64,000 nucleotides of DNA, from positions 6,334,501-6,398,500 of the forward strand of contig NC_081815.1 of assembly GCF_030704535.1 (NCBI RefSeq), written 5' to 3'. The first letter of the stretch is position 1. Each line of letters begins with the position of its first letter. Source of the stretch: Vitis vinifera (lineage: Eukaryota; Streptophyta; Magnoliopsida; Vitales; Vitaceae). The notes beneath the pieces were generated by a model. The model ran no database searches, was not told the origin of the DNA, and saw only the letters and a program-made list of their open reading frames with translations. Position numbers and translations under genes: made by a program. Below, in pieces: positions 1 through 11,600 of the stretch.

Positions 1-266
1 GCAGCATGGAGAATGGAAAGCGTGTTTGCTTGGAGATTGGAATCTCAATTTCAACAATGAATATTCCTATATCCAGGAATTGAATCAGACTACTTTGGTT
101 TACAAAAGCGTGTGGACTCCCTCCTGTTTTCGTGGTGGAGGGGTCACACTTACATTTCATGGTTGTTTCCCACCAAATGCTTCTGTATTTGTTTCCACAT
201 ACTGTCTACTTCCAGGAAAGGAAATTATAAAACAAAAAAGCATTTTGAAATGACTCGATTATTTGA

Positions 267-304
<38 letters not shown>

Positions 305-3300
305 TGCTATGCTATCAAACAAAAAATCAAAATCCACTTTAAATTAAAATAACAATTTTACACTTTATTTAAACAGATCACATATTCAACACATGAATAG
401 TTCATTACTATTAATACCATCGCATAATTAAATTTTTTTTATATTAAAAATAATTATATAAATACGAAAAATAATTAAAAATAAAATATTAAGTATAAAA
501 TTATTTTTAAAAATATTAAAAATAAGTTAAAAGCATTTAAAAATTTTAAAGTTATATGAAAGAAACTTAGAAAACAGTTTTTCAAAAAACTGTTTTTTAA
601 AAATGTTTTCAATTACTTACAAGACTCTTTTTCTCGATCTTTACGGTTTTTTGCATCTCCAATTCCAAATATGTTAGGTAGTGATTGTGAGATCATTTCC
701 CTTTGGTCGGCCAAAATAATAATGGCACAAGCAGCATGTCCCTTCAAGCCAAACATGCCACTAAAAAGCCTACAGTTCACTCCATAAAGCCTAAGCATTG
801 TTGGAAGTTAGCCCACCCATTTCCACTCTCCAAATTACCACCATCTTTATTCTTTTCTTCAACCACACTTCCTCCTCATATCGCCATTCTTTAAATTGGA
901 GACAACCCTTTATTTTCTAGTTTGAGAAGAATTAGTTAGAACTTAGAAGTTGATTCAACTTCTCAACTCCCAAAAAGCACTAAGACAAAGTGGTTACATT
1001 TCAGTTATCAGACACCAAGGAAAAAAAGACGTGAGATCATGCTTTGGTGGTGTGTAATTTGAAGTATTTCTTAATTACGAGCCACACATGTGTTGCACAC
1101 TTTTTTCCATTCAGTGGTTGAGCAGCAGGTTGAAGAGCAGCCCAAATTGAAATGATCGGGAAATTTCATGAATATTTTATCTTTCACATGGGCTGATTCT
1201 AGTAATCCACAAATGAATATCATGTTTCAAAGACTAATGTCTTTTTAGATTGATGTCATTTCCACAATACTTTCTTGATTGCCAAACAAATTTTTCTGTA
1301 TCTTATGTAACCTCATACAGATAAAAACTTTAGTCAACGCCGTGCCATGCACTTACCTTAAACTCTTTGAATAATCACAACCCCATCTGTGCGATGGCGG
1401 GTTCACTAGAAGGCCAGAAATGAGACACTAGCGGCTACCCAATTTGTCGATGAAGCAGAAAAAGAGAATCTACTCATGTAATCACCGGGGGGATAGCGTT
1501 GGCTATAAGTTAATTAATACTTAGGTTAATATAAATATTTTTCCCCTACACCCATTTGTCATTGTCGACTTTGCTTACAACGTAATACAAGACTTTTATA
1601 TATGTCTATATCAGAGGTTCAGGCGATATTATCCTTTCTGCAGAACTGTTGGAGGCGAACATGTGGATAGATACAAATGAAATCCCCATTACCGATTGGT
1701 CATCCTTTTAGATAAAGTAATGATGATGGCTAATGATAATATATACAAATATTCTTCCATGGTGTGATGGTGGGCTCTAGTTATCCAACTTGCGCCTAAA
1801 GATCTATCAATGGGATAATATATAGTGCAAGTCTGAGGTCGATCTCCAAGTGTAAGCCTCAAGCTTCGGTAAGGGGGCAACGAGGTTCCATCATTGTTGT
1901 GGGATCTACCTCCAAGATCTTTTTAGCTAGATATTTATATACATATATCAGAACCAGTTGGTCGCCATTGTCGGATTTGTTACATTAAATGGCTCACGGT
2001 GGCCAAATTTGATGCATATCTTTTACTGTACTGCCTAAGCCAAAGAAAACAAAAGGAAAAGATTCCAAGCAAAGACAACACATAGTTGGAGATTGCGAGA
2101 CTGTTAAGAATGGGATGATTTGATTCACATGAAGTTAATGTCTAAGTTATCTAGCACAGTAACGCATATATACTAGGAATTTTATTTTCTTGTCTTGGAT
2201 GATGAGCCCATTGAAAACTATACCTAATAATGGAGCGGAAGAATAGGGTGGACATTGATTTTATTCAAACAGTTCTGCATTTAATGACATGAAAACATAT
2301 ATAGTGAAGAAGATAAAATTCTTGGAGAAAAATATTGAAGATTTTACCCCATCATTTTTTGGGGTAGAGAGATGTATTTTTTGTAGAGGTCAAGAGAGTC
2401 TTCTCTTTATAGCCGTCACTCTTCCTATGAAGGGTCATGAAGGAATGTCTTTTGTAGAAGGTCAACAAACTCTGTAATGAGTAGGCGTTTTGTCGTAGGA
2501 CAACAGATTTTGTTGACTTTTGGACACATGAAGAGAAGGATAATTGGACTCGTCTTTTTAAGCACTGGTTAATCAATCAAGTGACTCAGGTTATCATGTA
2601 AGTTTGGAGGTCTTCTCTTTTTGTGATCCTTATTTTAGAGTAAGATGAATTTATGCACTTTTAGGTTTTGAGATTGACTATTCTCTTGGTGGTTCAATTT
2701 TTGGTACCTCCATATAGTAATTGGCCACCCCAGTTGGACCTTCTCTTTCAACCCAATTGAGTCCAAATGTTAATTGATGCATTTCGCTTTAAAAAAATGT
2801 CTATTTGAATGCGTGTTTATATCGTTCAACCTTTGTTTATAGAAGTTTCTTTTAAAATACTTAGAATGGGTCCAAGTTTGAAAGTTGTATATATAGAGAG
2901 GGAGAGAGAGAAAGAGGATTCCTTGGAAGGGTGTATTTAATTTATGATCATATTATATTTTGTGGTAGTGATTTTAATAAAGTTTCCCTTCTTTGACCAC
3001 CACTGTAGATGAGTTATGGTAACAAAATGATGACCATTCATATCTTATGATTCACTATCAATTGCCTCATATGATTGTTATTTATCTTTTACTTTTATTT
3101 CCCAATTTTTTATGAACTGTCTTTTCTGAAACCCTCTACCATGACTATTCTGATAATTCTTCTATATGTGGAAGGAATCTACAGAATTTGAAGACCATTG
3201 AATTTTCTTTTTATTTTTAACAGTAATTCCTAAATGATTCCCCACTGAACAATACAACCGAGTAGGAGGTTTGGAGAGGGACGGCAACAACAATTTCTGC

Positions 3301-4700
3301 AAAAAAACAACATATGCCCATCACTCCAAGCTAACCTAAACTCATATTTTCAAACTGCAATTTTTCTCCATCCTTTTGTTTTCAGTTGAAGGATTGATTG
3401 AGGCTTGAGGCAAATGGGGTATGCCCACTTGCATTGTGGTCCTATAATGCCTTGGAAAAGTATGCGCACAATGTTTGAAAATTGTGTCCAAGAAGAAGGC
3501 TGCTTATTGGGAAGTTTTGGACCCCCATTTTGTTGGGAAGTACAATGGATGCTTCTTCCAAAATCAAAGGTCAAGCTGATCTTTTCGAACCCAACCACTG
3601 GTCATCAATCCCCATTCATTAGTTTGAGACAGCTCCAATGTAAGAGATTTCTTGGGTGAGAAGACCAGTTGGTGCCCCTTAAATATGTGGGGTATCTATC
3701 TGTTAGCTGCAGTGTTTGTGTTTTTGGGGTTGGGATTCTTCTATGCTACACAAGATCTTTTTTAAAAGAAGTAAATAAAAATCAAAGCATTGTGGATTCC
3801 GAAAAAGATTATCATTTACATGCCGTCTTAAACTCTACCTCCTGAAATAAACTATTCAAATTGCTCATCTGATTGATGGCAATATGTTATGCCATTTTAT
3901 GTATTTGAGTATTTCCAAAATCCATCCCAAGAGGATAGGGACTAGATAAAGAAATCTTAGTCAATCCTACTTTGGAAAAGCTGGCTGATAATCATAATTT
4001 TGACATCATTGGTTTTAGAAAAAGGGCTTAGGTGAAGTGAGGTTGGGTTAAAAGATACAATTAATAATGGGAAAAGAAAAAAAGAAAAAATGAAAATCTT
4101 CATTAGGCATCTAATGTGGGCTCTGTTTGGTGGGTGGGGTTCTATGCATAAAAAGAAGAAAGAGTGAAAGGTTGTAAGAAGATGAGGTTACTTTAAATTT
4201 ATGTCCAACAATGTAGAGTGAAGTCTCTTAAGCTTGAGCGGTTGTGATTTTCATTTTCCTTAAGATATGGTTGGGCTTCCGAGAAAAAATGAAACAGAGA
4301 GAATAGAGTTGATTAGGGTTGTTGATGCCCAGAATGGGATGGTTGATCAGAAGAACACTTTCAGTCTCATTCAATCATAAGGTATTTTTATTAAAAAAAA
4401 AAAAACAGCCCAAAGGTACAACTAAGAAGAAGGAAAGAAAGAAGAATCACACAACTTGTATGCGTAGTGCCAAGGCACTTTGTGGGTTGCAATCATACAA
4501 TTTCCATAGTGCAAAACGTCTCAATTTGTTACCATTTGGGCAGCCACAACTCACAAAGGAGGTACCCAAATGGCCCTATTACTCACTCAAATCAACTCCT
4601 TCAGCATAGCTCTCATGTACAGTTTTCCCTAAACATATCTACCACAGCATACGTCAAAAGCTCTATTTTTCTAGCACTCTTTTGCACCACCTCCATATTC
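1..4700. other. Intergenic region, no supported gene
   Basis: No open frame here shows a recognisable domain, and none can be extended across plausible splice sites. The stretch holds a poly-A run (about 272-299), a very AT-rich block (340-610) ending in a perfect hairpin, a short GA-rich microsatellite (about 2897-2918) and another A-rich run near 4391-4404. The 75-codon frame at 26-253 resembles nothing I know. It could be a gene fragment running in from the left edge, but there is no supporting evidence. Confidence 0.6.
571..596. repeat. Perfect short hairpin at the end of an AT-rich, MITE-like block
   Basis: Arms AAAACAGTTTTT (571-582) and AAAAACTGTTTT (585-596) are exact reverse complements around a two-base loop. 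The preceding AT-rich block (about 340-570) resembles, in reverse complement, the interior of the element at 15908-16085. This suggests a degraded miniature transposon of the same family. No clear target-site duplication was found. Confidence 0.4.
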
Positions 4701-4767
4701 TAGTGCACAAGCAAAGGATCCCACAAGGAGAATGACATGAAAAAGGAACAAAGACCCTACCATAGGA

Positions 4768-5082
4768 TCAAGAAACAGCCACCCCATCTCTGTTGCCATT
4801 CATCAAACAAAATCTTGTAGGCTTTGGCTTGAAATTCCTCCTCCTTTGAAGATCATGGCTTGATGGCTTAATGATTTGGAGGAGAAAGGCCTTTACTGAA
4901 TTAGCCTTGGCCATCACCTCCAACTGCCACTGTCTGGATGAAGGACGAACTAGTGCTCCACTCGGGACCCTGTCGAAGTTCCTGTGCAGACTGCACCTGA
5001 ACGAGCCCGGGTGTGTGGTGGGAGAACAGAGGCATGGTCTGGTTGCAGGGTGGGGCTTTGAATTGGGAGGTCCAGAGGCCAT
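4768..5082 (-). CDS. Serine-rich-like small plant protein
   Basis: This is a single-exon frame of 104 codons. Residues 15-34 read RPCLCSPTTHPGSFRCSLHR, the hallmark Cys-Ser-Pro-Thr-Thr-His-Pro-Gly-Ser-Phe-Arg-Cys block of the plant family annotated as 'serine-rich protein-like'. The C-terminal half has the usual basic region (KPSSHDLQRRRNFKPKPTRF) that closes family members. Length fits the family (about 100-130 residues). There is no signal peptide or membrane segment. The two conserved cysteines and the histidine suggest metal binding, but the biochemical role is unknown to me. The start at 5082 is the only ATG upstream of the conserved block, and a TATA-like element lies about 80 bases further upstream. 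The frame is uninterrupted. Overlapping frames on either strand are shadows. Confidence 0.8.
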   Translation of the reverse strand: MASGPPNSKPHPATRPCLCSPTTHPGSFRCSLHRNFDRVPSGALVRPSSRQWQLEVMAKANSVKAFLLQIIKPSSHDLQRRRNFKPKPTRFCLMNGNRDGVAVS

Positions 5083-5162
5083 GGGACAGTTTCACCACAA
5101 ATCTATATGATATGATTCTGATTTTGGTGTGGCAAACTGATCAGAGGTTGAAGGTGGGTGTG

Positions 5163-5170
5163 CTTTTATA
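5163..5170 (-). promoter_or_regulatory. TATA box of the serine-rich-like gene
   Basis: The minus strand reads CCTATAAAAGCACAC here, a near-consensus plant TATA box about 81 bases upstream of the ATG at 5082. A transcription start roughly 30 bases downstream would leave a 5' leader of about 50 bases. Confidence 0.6.
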
Positions 5171-5182
5171 GGTTTCTTGGGC

Positions 5183-8100
5183 TTGTAGTTAACTTCTTGA
5201 CCTTTTCTTTTAATCCCATTTTCAACTTTATCAAATGCTTGCTTCTCTTTGAATATTAAGATATTTGATTATTAGGTTAGCTAGCATCATTACCAATCTA
5301 GAATCTACCTCTCCTGTGCATACAACTTAGAGGGCAAGATTGTCTTCATCAAAGAAAATGGTTGGCAGTTTTAAAGGAACAAGCTACATGACATAATATA
5401 AAAGCCTTTGGAAATGATGCTGCACTACATCAAAGGAGACCACTTAACCCTCATGCTTGTGATATGGGTGTGTGATCAGTCGATTGAATTGATTGAATTG
5501 GCTCGGATATCAGACTTTTCCAGCTAGACTCTAGGGACAATTGCGTGGTGCAAGGATATGGAAAAGAGGGTTTCCGTTGTATCCCCTTAATTGGTATGTC
5601 ACATGGGTGTGTAGAGGCGTGTGAAGAGGGCATGGCCCACAGGCACTCCGGCTATAGACAGATGGTTAAGCATGATAAGGACATGTACCAACTCTCAAGA
5701 CATTTTGGGTAGAGGAATCATTGGAGTTTTACAGACAACAAGATCATGAGTCCATGACTTCCCTCAAATGATTACCTGCGCTTAAGTCCATGGTTGGGTG
5801 CTTCCAATGTGTCCATCCTGTGTCTGATAAACCTAGTCTCTGCTGATATTGATTGCTGGTGAAACTCACGTTATGGCCTTAGGTGTCCCGTGATTTGTAA
5901 AACCTATCATATTTTATTATTTTACAGTCCAAAGTTGTTACATCTTTGGCACTGCTGATTGGAGTTTGAGGATAAGGAGTTCCTAGGTGGAAGGCAGGTA
6001 CTGAAGAGACCAGATTTGACACCATCAGCGGTGGTCAAGGAGCCCATGATTATCACCTTGGATCATTCCGAAACTTAAGCATGCCTACCTGTCCACACAT
6101 GAAAGGATCTAGTCTCTTCATATGTTCGGGGAACTAATTGTTGTTCAAATATATTATTCAAGAGGAGCTAGTTTTGGAATTGGTATTTTTGGTGAAGGCC
6201 TAGGTTGAGTCTAGGTTTTCGTATCTGTATTTAGAAACACCAAACCAAGGAAAAGAAAAAATGTGACAACAACAATAGATTGATTCATTTACAAAGATAA
6301 TATGTGAGCAAATATTATCAATGAGTATTTCTCCATTGAAAGATTGCAGGCCACCAAAATAGACCGAGCAAGATAGAGTGTTTATCCTCTAAGGCCATCA
6401 AGGAACAAAGATCCAATTATGTTATGAAGATGCTAAATTTGTTTCCGAATGGTTTAGAAAGTATGATGTGAGCAAGGGGAGGGGAGGAGAAGGATCATTC
6501 TTTAATTATCTTTTTATTGAAAAATATGATGTGAAAGATACAGAGAGGACTTAGATTCTTTCAGAACAGAGGGACCTCAATAGACAATGATTTGTCCTCC
6601 TTTTTTTTTTTTTTTATTTACGGAGTTTTTTTTATGGGTTTCTTGTGAAATTTCTTACTTCTATAAATCTCTTCGTTTTGATAAGATTGGTAGCTTTATA
6701 TTGCCTTAGGATGATAATTTTTCACTGTAGCAATCTTTTTTATGCTTTAAACAAATTTATTTAAATTTGAGGTTTTCCCTAACGACTTGAAGTTGTGTTT
6801 TAGTCCAAAGGAACTTCCTTTTCGCAAACTCCTAAACTTTTCATGTTGAATGGCGTTGAACCCAACAATGGTCGGATACAACATTTTTCGATGTCCACAC
6901 ACTCCAGCACAGGATATAGGTAAGTGGAGGAGAGTTCTTATGTTGCTTATTCTTCGGGTAGTTGTGTGCAATCTTAGAAAGCTACCTTACCTTAAATAGA
7001 ACATGGGACACTTACTAGAGGACACGCATGCCCTCTAAGATGATCTAGCGTGGTTCATTTTGATTATTTGTCGACCGCCTCATGAATAAATCTGCATAAT
7101 AATCATAATGTCATTTGTAAGGAAAGGGTTGACCAAACAACAACCTAGTATGTGTATTTTGATTTAATCTCTTTTTATCCTTTTCGTTGAGTCACTACAC
7201 TGAATTAATAATCTGACTACCTTTATTTGTAAAGAGTTCATCCCTTGCCTATTACTTGAGTGCTAATTACTTTAATTTGTATGAATTCACCCCCCATGAA
7301 GAGGATCTTTTTACCTAGTTACCTAAGGGGCAAAATGAGATTGTTATAAGACATCAACCTTGGATTTAATCTCTTCTCATCTATTTCATTATGGGATTTT
7401 GTACTAACTTTAATTGTCACAAGAGCGTAGTCTCACTACCCTTTATTTGTAAGAGTTTGCCCCGACCAAGAGAATCAACTCAAGTGGTTACTTATGAGAC
7501 ATGGTAGTAAATCAGAAGACATCGACTACGACTACCCTTTTTTGGAGGAGTTCCTTCTAATGAAGTACTAATGGCTCTGCTCGCCTCACTACCCAAGGAC
7601 AAGACAAGCTAGTGGTTGAACTCGTCCACTAATCAACCTGAACCAAGATCCCCGTAGACCACCATCCACAACACTCTATGGGAGATCATCTGCCTGACAA
7701 GCATTCCACTTGGTGAGGCACTGGAGAGTCATCTCGAACAGAGCATTCCACACAAGACAACTTAAAATGTGTCCCACTCGACTCATGTCTACGAGGATGC
7801 AGCGCAAGCAGAGAATGTCGGCCACCATCGACCTCAGTGTCATGCTATCAAATCGACAGACGACATAAGAAGCACGCGCCAAGCCAAGCTCGTACAATGG
7901 GGCAGGTATAGCTCGTGGGCTATCGACATATAGCGCCTTGTCGGTCACTCACGCCATGAGCCCACCATTAGATACAGTGCTTAGGAGGAGCAGGCACGGA
8001 CACATAGAACCTTTCTTTGAAACACCCCTCCTGGTCAAGCAACCAACTGCCTCAACCGTCCGAGGGGACTTTCTGAGAGATCCTCAGGAACTCCTTTTGC

Positions 8101-8636
8101 AGGTCGCCTCGGCTGACCCTTTGATGCTATTCTGACCAGTGTCTCATCAAAAAGTTCGTCCCAACACAACCCTCATCACGGCACATGATCAGGAGGGGAG
8201 CATCCTTTAGGACTTTTTTCCTTTTTGGTCAGAACATTTTTTATGAAATAGCCTGTCAACAATAATGGTTTCCTCTTTCAAGTACTTTTCATCTTTAGTA
8301 ACTTTCAAGCATTTTGCCAGCCACTAGCCAGTAATGATTTCCTTAAGATGGTGATCACAAAAGGCTTCTCAAAATGAACCTAATTAGCTTCTAGATCAAG
8401 GTCCATTCCAATTAACTTTCCATTAAAGTTGTAACTGAAGGAAGCAAGCATTCACGTAATTCATAGAAGTGGAGCACCAGAGGGGCATCAAGAAGGTTGA
8501 AAGCTGAAAACATGACAAATATCATAGCTGGCATTAAACGTAACTACTCTAATGTACAGAAACTTAGAAGTATACCACTCAAATATACATTAAAGAAACT
8601 ACACTATCTAATGCGAAGAACTAAACTAGAAAATCT
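5183..8636. other. Intergenic region with a GC-richer island
   Basis: No supported gene. Most of the stretch is AT-rich and featureless. Between about 7540 and 8220 the base composition becomes clearly less AT-rich and contains opposing open frames of 90 (7676-7948, minus) and 65 codons (7938-8135, plus). Neither translation resembles a protein family I know. A T-run lies at about 6601-6617. Confidence 0.5.
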
Positions 8637-11600
8637 CTATGGAGCCTTCTCTTCATATGGAGCTCCATAGTTTCTAGGCATATGCGTCTTGGTATAGACA
8701 CGATGTCGTCGCTCTCTTGCATAGATTACCCAGAAGATTAATGACATCATTACAGCAACAGATACCATTACTAACCCAGTGTATATCCATTTACTATATT
8801 TCCGCAACTCAGGACAATGATCATCACTGATAACAGTGAATGTTTGCCTCACAAAAGTGCAGTCTTGGAGATCAACCAAGTATGGACCATAATGATACAA
8901 ACCATAGCTGATGTTCACTGCAGCCGCCATTTGATTATAGTAGGAGGGGGTCAGTCGACCAGGAGTGGTACATATTCCAGATGCAGATACCTGACAGACA
9001 TAGTTGCTCCACACCTGCTTGAAACAGATATTCAGATAAATTAGTCGTATTCTGAAATCTCAGATAACATTCATATTGGGAAAACTATGGTAGAGATGAC
9101 TGATGAGGTAAAGGTATGTTTCAAACCACCAGAGAAGACCAATAGCCATTCCAAAAACTTAGTAGGACTGTTATATCAAGTACAAACTATAATCCTCTAC
9201 AATATTAAAATCCCAGAAAATCATCATCACACATAATAAAATCATAAGACCTAAAGAAAAGGCCAACAGGGAGAATATGCTTCTAAAATCATATTGAAAA
9301 TTACTGGCAGTTTATAATCTTGGCTATTAATGAGAGATTTTCTGGATTGCTGATTGAAGGTGAATTGTCAAAATGATTTAAACTAGAACATGACACCTAG
9401 GTAAAATTTCAAAAAATGAGTTTTAGCTATAAATGGAACTGCAGAAAAGCTTTCTGCTTTGCTAGGCTCTCCTAGGTGCCCCAATCTTACTGTATACTGC
9501 CTGTGAATTCCTTCTAGGCAACTCTGCCTTTGTTTTGTGCACCATTGATATTTACCTGTGTTGCATTGTCCAAGTCCACTTCACCAGCTGAACATTGCCT
9601 AGCTGTGAGATCAGCATTAAACGGGTTGCAGAGAACTGGAACCAATGGACCAGATTGATTGAAATACAAAGGAACAAAGTTGGGTGCAAAGTTAATATTG
9701 CTGACATTGGTGATGACAGTATTAACCACGGTGACAAGTTGGTAGGTAACATCCTTAGTTCGCAACAAGGTTTCCTGAGCAGTTGCATTGTCCACACATG
9801 GCAATATATCATCTAAAGCTGTACGGGCAGTGGGGTTCTGTACCCATTCATCCATTGCAACACATGTGTCTGCCACCACACTGGTATGTGAAGGAAAACA
9901 AGTCAGATTTAAAGATTATAGGTCAAGTACAGAAGTTAAACCAACAAATTGAATCATCAAACATTACAAAAGAAACAGCATCCAAAATCATTATCACTTC
10001 TAACATGTATGCAGTTCAGATCCAGCCAAGTTACATGACAACCTTTTTCTCTTTTTAAATAATGACATATCAAGTACTTGACATTTGTTTAATAACTTGT
10101 TACAACTCTTATGCATTAAGATTTTTAGTAATTCAAAACACTATCATAATTTTTAGGATTAGGATATTGAATGGCATATTGCAGCATTTTTCTATGAGAG
10201 GACAAAATGGAAGTGATGAACCAATCACAGGCCAGCAAAGAACATTTAAAAATATTTAACATCAAGTTAAATAATGGGTAGAATAAGGCTTAATCAAAGA
10301 ACCACAAAAACAGTTGAAGAATGGGTAGTGTGTTAGAAGTCAAGCAAGTTATAGCATCATTTTGAACACCCTAAACTTTGTAATCAAACTAATGCCACAT
10401 TACTCTCAAATTTTATTTCAGAATAACACAAGTAGCATAAACTATTTGTGAACTTGCTCACAGAGTTTATGAATTGATCGGGATATGCAGGAAGGATCTG
10501 AGTGATTCAATGTTCAGAGTGGCTACTAAGAATACCAAATGTGACTTGCCCAAGTCCCATATTGACATATTATGATGTGGCTAGAGGTGTTGTCAGTCCA
10601 TATGTAGGAAGGGTCCTATATTTCTCAGTAGATTAAAACTGAACAAGGACTGCTACCAAAGGATGCAATTGGTTCTCAAAAAAAATTCAATAAACAGCCA
10701 TTTGAGAATTTAACAATGTGCACCAGCTAAAGAAAAGTAGAAAGCTTGTGTGAAATCCTTCTTCAAAGTTACCTCAATCCTGCTTCAAATTCTCAAGCAA
10801 TGGGGACTAGCTATACAAAGTTTTTTAACTTCATTTTTTAGATTTGTATCTTATTTATGTTCTAATACAACCTCAATAGGAATCAAAAAATAGTTTTAAG
10901 ATAAATCATTTGGTCATTTGCATTAGATTTGCTTTAACCATGAATCTCATTATATTTTATGGCTGGAAGTAGAAATTGACATCAAAATCATTGAAGTCAT
11001 GAGAGGGATGAACATAATCACACAAATAGTTGGCAGTTTCTCTACAATGAGAAAAAAAAATTGAAAACAGAACCATCGGGAAACATTTATCATGTTAACA
11101 GTTTAAAGAAATGTAGAGTAATTGACACATCTTAGTAATTTGCGGCTCAACAGGAACCATAGCATATCTCCAAGTTAATATTGAAAAATGATTAGAAACT
11201 TACAGAACAGTTGCACTATGCTATATATTAAAACTTAATATGAAACACAAAATATCTCCATCAGAACCATAACACATGCTAATAGCAGCCATTGACAGAG
11301 AACCAAATACATGAATGCTGAGGTAAGAGGCTACAACAATGATAGAAATAATAACCTATCAGGACTTACTTGTGGAGGAGGAGAAATATGCCACACAAAA
11401 TAAATGTGCTCGTAACAAGAATCCACCCAATGATCACTAAACTGCAGCACATTAATCATTCAAGTATATATTTTTTTTAAGCAAAGATGAACACAAAAAG
11501 AAAAAGGGAAGTGCCATCAAAACTAAGTAATTTAGGACGGATTATGAATAGCAACAACTTGAGAACTTGAGAACTAAACAAAACTTACAAGTATACAAGA

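Noticed and set aside
4319-4703. Overlapping plus frames of 96 and 78 codons
   Set aside because: The first has a poly-Lys run from an A-tract, neither has recognisable content, and they lie in the 3' flank of the serine-rich-like gene.
9783-10259. Plus-strand frames of 91 and 65 codons
   Set aside because: They lie over exon 8 and the adjoining intron of the tweety-like gene on the opposite strand; shadows of the real exon plus intron sequence.
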